DNA of 64,000 nt from the NCBI RefSeq assembly GCF_016921115.1, contig NZ_JAFFZS010000003.1, forward strand, positions 62,001 to 126,000, given 5' to 3'. Below, in pieces: positions 60,400 through 64,000 of this stretch. Position numbers and translations under genes: made by a program. Under the pieces are notes generated by a model, which saw only the letters and a list, made by a program, of their open reading frames with translations, was not told the DNA's origin and ran no database searches. Source of the stretch: Streptomyces actuosus (GTDB taxonomy: Bacteria > Actinomycetota > Actinomycetes > Streptomycetales > Streptomycetaceae). Position 1 is the stretch's first letter; each line of letters opens with the position of its first letter.

Positions 60400-61650
60400 A
60401 TGGGTACGGGCCGACAAGTAGTGATCTTCGCCGCGGGATCCCGTGGTGACGTCCAGCCCTGCGTGGCCCTCGGCCGAGCGCTGATGCGACGGGGCGACAC
60501 GGTGCGCCTCCTCGCGAGCTCCCGGTACCAGGACCTCGTCGACGGCGCCGGACTGGAGTTCCACCTCCTCCCCGCCGACCCGAGCGAGATCATCCGGTCG
60601 GCAGAAGGCCAGGAGCTCCTTTCCGGCCCCACCAATCCCGTCGCCTTCGTCCGCGGCATCGGCAGGGTCCTGGAGCCGAGGATCGGCCCGATCCTCGCGG
60701 CAACTCGAGCGGGCGCCGAAGGCGCCGACCTGGTCCTGGCCCCCACCTTCAGTTTCATCGGCGTCCACCTGAGCCAGTACCTGCGTGTTCCGCACGCGGT
60801 CATCCACTTTCAGCCGAGCCATCCCACCAGAACGTTTCCGCACCCGCTCGCACCGTCTGCCCGCTTCCTGGGCTCTCTGGGCAACCGGCTCAGCTTCGAG
60901 GCGGTCGACCTGGGGTCCTGGCTCGTCACCCGTCGTTTCGTCAACTCCTGGCGCAGCAGGAGTCTTGGCCTCCCGGCATCGTCCCTGACCGGTCCCGTCC
61001 GCCGGATCCGCACGGCCCCGGTCCTGTGCGCGTTCAGCACCGCGGTCGTACCGCGCCCCACCGACTGGGGGCCGAACGTCCACATGACCGGCTTCTGGCA
61101 CTACGAGCAGCCGCAGTGGCAGGCGCCACGGCGGCTGCTCGCCTTTCTGGACGACGGCCCCCCGCCCGTGTATGTCGGGTTCGGCAGCATGAGGACCAGG
61201 GATCCCGGGGCCACCGAGCGCCTGGTACGAACGGCGCTACGGCGTGCGGGGCTCCGAGGTGTTCTGGCCGGGGACCCTGCCACGAGCGAAGAGGACATGC
61301 TGGTGGTCGGCGACACCCCTCATGCGTGGCTGTTCTCCAGAATGGCCGCAGTCGTCCACCACGGTGGCGCAGGAACCACGGCCTCCGCACTCCGGGCCGG
61401 AGTGCCCTCCCTGGTCTGCCCGTTCTTCGGTGACCAGGCCTACTGGGCCGGCCGTGTCCGCGACCTGGGCGCGGGCCCGCGGCCGCTGCCTGCCCGCGAC
61501 CTCACCGTCCCGGCTCTCACCCACCGCTTGCGTGCTCTCACCGCGGACACCGCCTACGCGGATGCGGCCCGCCGCATCGGCCGCTCTCTGCAGTCCGAGG
61601 ACGGCACTGACCGCGCCTGTCGGGTCCTGGACAGACTCGTCCCGAGATGA
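60400..61650 (+). CDS. UDP-glycosyltransferase (MGT/sterol glucosyltransferase-like)
   Basis: A 416-residue GT-B enzyme starting eight bases after the esterase stop with GAGAGAGGCC upstream, so it shares that transcript. The N-domain begins VVIFAAGSRGDVQPCVALGR, with the SRGDV acceptor/donor motif of sterol glucosyltransferase-like enzymes. The C-domain contains PPVYVGFGSMRTRDP and the donor-binding motif VVHHGGAGTTASALRAGVPS at about 319-338, followed by PFFGDQAYWAGRV. It could glycosylate a polyketide or lipid acceptor. The pairing with a secreted esterase is unusual. Confidence 0.92.
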   Translation: MGTGRQVVIFAAGSRGDVQPCVALGRALMRRGDTVRLLASSRYQDLVDGAGLEFHLLPADPSEIIRSAEGQELLSGPTNPVAFVRGIGRVLEPRIGPILAATRAGAEGADLVLAPTFSFIGVHLSQYLRVPHAVIHFQPSHPTRTFPHPLAPSARFLGSLGNRLSFEAVDLGSWLVTRRFVNSWRSRSLGLPASSLTGPVRRIRTAPVLCAFSTAVVPRPTDWGPNVHMTGFWHYEQPQWQAPRRLLAFLDDGPPPVYVGFGSMRTRDPGATERLVRTALRRAGLRGVLAGDPATSEEDMLVVGDTPHAWLFSRMAAVVHHGGAGTTASALRAGVPSLVCPFFGDQAYWAGRVRDLGAGPRPLPARDLTVPALTHRLRALTADTAYADAARRIGRSLQSEDGTDRACRVLDRLVPR

Positions 61651-62381
61651 CGCAACGTCGGTCCTGCTCATGGGGAGGCGCGCCGCTGCCGTAGAAGGGG
61701 GCGGGCGCGCGGGGCGGCTGCGGCCCTGGAACGGCGGCCCGGGGGGTGCTGAGGCGGCATCTTTCATCCATCTGCGTCATCCTCTTTCCGGTCCTCGCTC
61801 GTTCGTACTCATGTGAATGCACTGCCCGGCCACGGCCCCGGCCCGTCCGATGGTGACGGCCCCACTGCGAGTTCCCGGCTTCCCGCCCGGGGGGCGACGC
61901 CTCCGGAGGAGCCCGACCTGGGCCTGGAGTACCAGGACTCGATCGGGCTGCTGCGTCAGCTCCTGAATGCCTACCAGGCCATCGAGACGGACTTCCGCGA
62001 ACGCCGGCTCCCCGTGCGGCAGACGCCCGGCGAATGAACGAACGCCCGACACAGCAGCAGTTGCGCGGCACTCACCGGCGTCGCCACGGTCGCGCTGCCG
62101 CCGGTGGAGGCATTCACCCGCCTCCACCTCCGAGACGAGGGCGAGTCGAACAGGAGTGCATCGCGGGTAGCCCTTACGGGCGACGGCGTCTGACCCCGGC
62201 GGCGCCGAGACGACATACCTGACCTGCCTGTTTCCCGGACGGCGAGGTTCGCGCGCTCTCCTGCGGTTGCGCCTCGACGGGTGGTGGGTCTTGCTTGTTG
62301 CAGGCATCTCAGCAGCTCGGGCGGCAGGGGCACCGGCCGCCCTTTCTCCACTTGTGGACAAGCAGCAGGAGGTCGTGTCCC
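61651..62381. other. Spacer between glycosyltransferase and ccr genes
   Basis: About 730 bases. It holds one small candidate gene listed separately (61813-62037). The last 200 bases precede the ccr gene and contain its AGGAGG site; no operator palindrome was recognised. Confidence 0.45.
61813..62037 (+). CDS. Small hypothetical protein
   Basis: A 74-codon frame (GTG start, no Shine-Dalgarno site) with strong third-position GC bias. After a Pro/Gly-rich N-terminus the last ~40 residues look structured (LGLEYQDSIGLLRQLLNAYQ, then AIETDFRERRLPVR), probably one long helix. I do not recognise it. It could be a remnant of a larger gene or a genuine small protein. Confidence 0.45.
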   Translation: MNALPGHGPGPSDGDGPTASSRLPARGATPPEEPDLGLEYQDSIGLLRQLLNAYQAIETDFRERRLPVRQTPGE

Positions 62382-63722
62382 ATGAGCAGCAGCATGTCCG
62401 AGGCCGTTGTGGCAGGTGCCGACGGGCCCACCCTCGCGTCCCTGCCCCTGCCTGACCACTTCAGCGCAGCGGTGGTGCACGCCCGGGACGTCGACATGTT
62501 CCAGCAAGTCAGCGACAAGGACGTGCGCAAGTCGCTGTCCGTCGACATGATCCCGATGCCGGAACTGGCTCCTGACGAGGCGCTGGTCGCCGTCATGGCG
62601 AGTGCGATCAACTACAACACGGTGTGGTCCGCCATGTTCGAACCAGTGCCGACGTTCCAGTTCCTGGAACAGATGGGCAGGGCCGGTGGATGGGAGGCCC
62701 GTCACCATCTCCCCTACCACGTCCTGGGTTCGGACGCCTCCGGCGTGGTCGTGCGGACCGGTTCCTCGGTCCGCAAGTGGAAGGTCGGGGACCGCGTCGT
62801 CGTCGCACCCGCGTACGTGGACGAGCAGGACCCCGACACCCACCGGGACGGGATGCTGGGAGACGGCCAGAAGGCCTGGGGCTTCGAGACGAACTTCGGC
62901 GCCCTGGCCCACTACGCCGTGGTACGGGCGAGCCAGCTGATGCCGAAACCGGCACTGCTGACGTGGGAGGAGGCGGCTGCCAACCCCCTGTGTGCCAGTA
63001 CCGCCTACCGCATGCTGGTCAGCGACCGCGGTGCACAGATGAAGCAGGGGGACGTCGTTCTGATCTGGGGGGCGACGGGCGGCCTGGGCTCCTACGCGGT
63101 GCAGTTGGTGCGCAACGGCGGTGGCATTCCGGTCGGAGTGGTGAGTTCCGAGGAGAAAGCGGCCGTCCTGCGGTCGTTGGGTTGCGAGGCGGTCATCAAC
63201 CGTTCCGAGATCGAGGACGGCGACCCCACCATGCTGGAGCAGCCGAAGGGGTGGAAGAGGCTCGGCGGTGCCATACGCAAGGCGGTGGGTGAGGATCCGC
63301 ACATCGTGTTCGAGCATGTGGGGCGAAGGACATTCGCGGCCTCGGTCTTCGTGGCCCGGCGGGGTGGAACCGTCGTCACGTGCGGCTCCAGCACCGGCTA
63401 CGACCACACCTACGACAACCGCTACCTGTGGATGCGACTGAAGCGGATCATCGGCAGCCACGGCGCCAATCTGCACGAACAGTGCGAGGTGAACAGGCTG
63501 TTCAGCCTGGGGCATCTCGTGCCGGCGTTGTCGACGACCTACCCCCTCGCCGAGGTGGGAGCGGCGACGAGGAGCGTGCAGACCAACGAGCACGTCGGCA
63601 AGGTCGGCGTCCTCTGCCTGGCCCCGCGCCCGGGACTGGGCGTGACGGACCCGCAGGCCCGGGCCAAGGTCGGAGAGGACCGCCTGCGGCTCTTCCAGCG
63701 GGCTGAGCACGACGCCGCCTGA
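62382..63722 (+). CDS. ccr: Crotonyl-CoA carboxylase/reductase
   Basis: A 446-residue medium-chain dehydrogenase-fold enzyme with AGGAGG immediately upstream of MSSSMSEAVV. It reductively carboxylates crotonyl-CoA to ethylmalonyl-CoA, giving a polyketide extender unit and an intermediate of the ethylmalonyl-CoA pathway. Marks are the N-terminal domain (VDMIPMPELAPDEALVAVMA), INYNTVWSAMFEPVPTF, the HVLGSDASGVVVRTG segment, the NADPH loop IWGATGGLGSYAVQLV and VFEHVGRRTFAASVFVARRGG. Length matches the family. It faces a thioesterase-type gene at the window end, which suggests a biosynthetic cluster. Confidence 0.95.
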   Translation: MSSSMSEAVVAGADGPTLASLPLPDHFSAAVVHARDVDMFQQVSDKDVRKSLSVDMIPMPELAPDEALVAVMASAINYNTVWSAMFEPVPTFQFLEQMGRAGGWEARHHLPYHVLGSDASGVVVRTGSSVRKWKVGDRVVVAPAYVDEQDPDTHRDGMLGDGQKAWGFETNFGALAHYAVVRASQLMPKPALLTWEEAAANPLCASTAYRMLVSDRGAQMKQGDVVLIWGATGGLGSYAVQLVRNGGGIPVGVVSSEEKAAVLRSLGCEAVINRSEIEDGDPTMLEQPKGWKRLGGAIRKAVGEDPHIVFEHVGRRTFAASVFVARRGGTVVTCGSSTGYDHTYDNRYLWMRLKRIIGSHGANLHEQCEVNRLFSLGHLVPALSTTYPLAEVGAATRSVQTNEHVGKVGVLCLAPRPGLGVTDPQARAKVGEDRLRLFQRAEHDAA

Positions 63723-63776
63723 ACTGCGGGCCCGGCGGACATCTCCCCGCCCAGCGCTTCCGGTCCCCGCGAGCAC

Positions 63777-63816
63777 GGCGAGGTGAGGCGGAACCGAAGG
63801 TCCGTCTCACCTCGCC
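63777..63816. terminator. Bidirectional terminator between ccr and the thioesterase-type gene
   Basis: GGCGAGGTGAGGCGGA pairs with TCCGTCTCACCTCGCC (16-base stem with one G-T wobble) around an eight-base loop, centred between the two convergent stops. Confidence 0.85.
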
Positions 63817-63827
63817 TCCCGTTGCCG

Positions 63828-64000
63828 TCAGCCACCTGGAACGGTGAGGGATCTGGTGAGGTGCTCGGCGATGACGTCCACGTGCGGCGGATCGATCAGC
63901 GACAGGTGGTCGCCCGGTACGGGGACGACTTCGAGCCGGGGGCACAGCGGAGCCCATCCCAGGTCCCGCTCCGAGCGCAGGTAGCGGGGGTCGAGGGCTG
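63828..64000 (-). CDS. C-terminal end of a thioesterase-domain protein (5' end outside window)
   Basis: The minus-strand frame ending at the TGA at 63828-63830 is open to the window edge. The visible 56 residues read DPRYLRSERDLGWAPLCPRL, then VVPVPGDHLSLIDPPHVDVI and AEHLTRSLTVPGG. GDHLSL with the following P-P-H-V is typical of the end of polyketide-synthase or NRPS chain-terminating thioesterases, where His is catalytic. It may be the last module of a large synthase or a free thioesterase. Together with the convergent ccr gene it probably marks the border of a polyketide cluster continuing beyond the window. Confidence 0.7.
   Translation of the reverse strand, partial: ALDPRYLRSERDLGWAPLCPRLEVVPVPGDHLSLIDPPHVDVIAEHLTRSLTVPGG

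Overview
The window is chromosomal DNA from a high-GC actinomycete, almost certainly a Streptomyces. Support comes from very high third-position GC, frequent GTG starts and ATGA/GTGA stop-start overlaps, AGGAGG-type ribosome sites alongside apparently leaderless genes, mycothiol- and deazaflavin-type enzymes, and several families typical of Streptomyces (DUF6214, DUF6332, DUF6421 and DUF6986 types). No rRNA, tRNA, CRISPR array, transposase or phage gene was found. It reads as ordinary chromosome with many small one- to three-gene units and a dense set of local regulators.

Layout. 1-10.9 kb: the end of a membrane-anchored protein, an orphan SecD-like lipoprotein, a BNR-repeat protein, an Rv1733c-type membrane protein, then an Ala/Thr/Lys-rich membrane protein next to a giant CtpI-like P-type ATPase, and an M48 metalloprotease. 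10.9-20.8 kb: Old Yellow Enzyme with divergent ArsR regulator, xanthine/uracil permease, ferredoxin reductase, a DUF6214-type protein, TetR, a blasticidin-S-deaminase-like enzyme, a YkvA-type protein, PAP2 phosphatase, and a dehydrogenase/TetR pair around a near-perfect 58-bp operator. 21-31.7 kb: M56 protease, VOC, GNAT, GDPD, the coupled DUF6421-SDR-threonine aldolase operon, a leaderless transglutaminase-like gene, a frameshifted PPOX-fold protein, acyltransferase, thioredoxin, and a flavin reductase preceded by a cysteine-rich leader peptide. 31.9-38.7 kb: etfBA, a DUF6986-type aldolase, LacI regulator with a small downstream gene, ROK kinase, and a small secreted protein. 38.8-50.2 kb: TmrB-Nudix fusion, double alpha/beta hydrolase with MerR, M20 peptidase, geranylgeranyl reductase-type flavoprotein, deazaflavin reductase with TetR, and a two-component system. 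50.5-58.8 kb: MarR, mycothiol-dependent enzyme, two-domain VOC protein, the complete paaABCDE phenylacetyl-CoA epoxidase operon, and an alpha/beta hydrolase. 59.3-64 kb: secreted esterase, glycosyltransferase, crotonyl-CoA carboxylase/reductase, and the end of a thioesterase-type gene that probably marks the edge of a polyketide cluster.

Themes. Many units pair an enzyme with a divergent or adjacent regulator, and the operators can be read directly (ArsR, TetR three times, LacI, MerR, MarR, IclR-like). Aromatic and acyl-CoA catabolism is represented by paaABCDE and etfBA, and extender-unit supply by ccr beside a thioesterase. Two genes resemble known nucleoside-antibiotic resistance determinants (blasticidin S deaminase and TmrB). 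Items most worth following are the DUF6421-SDR-aldolase operon, the TmrB-Nudix fusion, the Bsd-like enzyme, the Cys-rich leader peptide and the orphan SecD lipoprotein. No single undescribed large system such as a defence island could be demonstrated.
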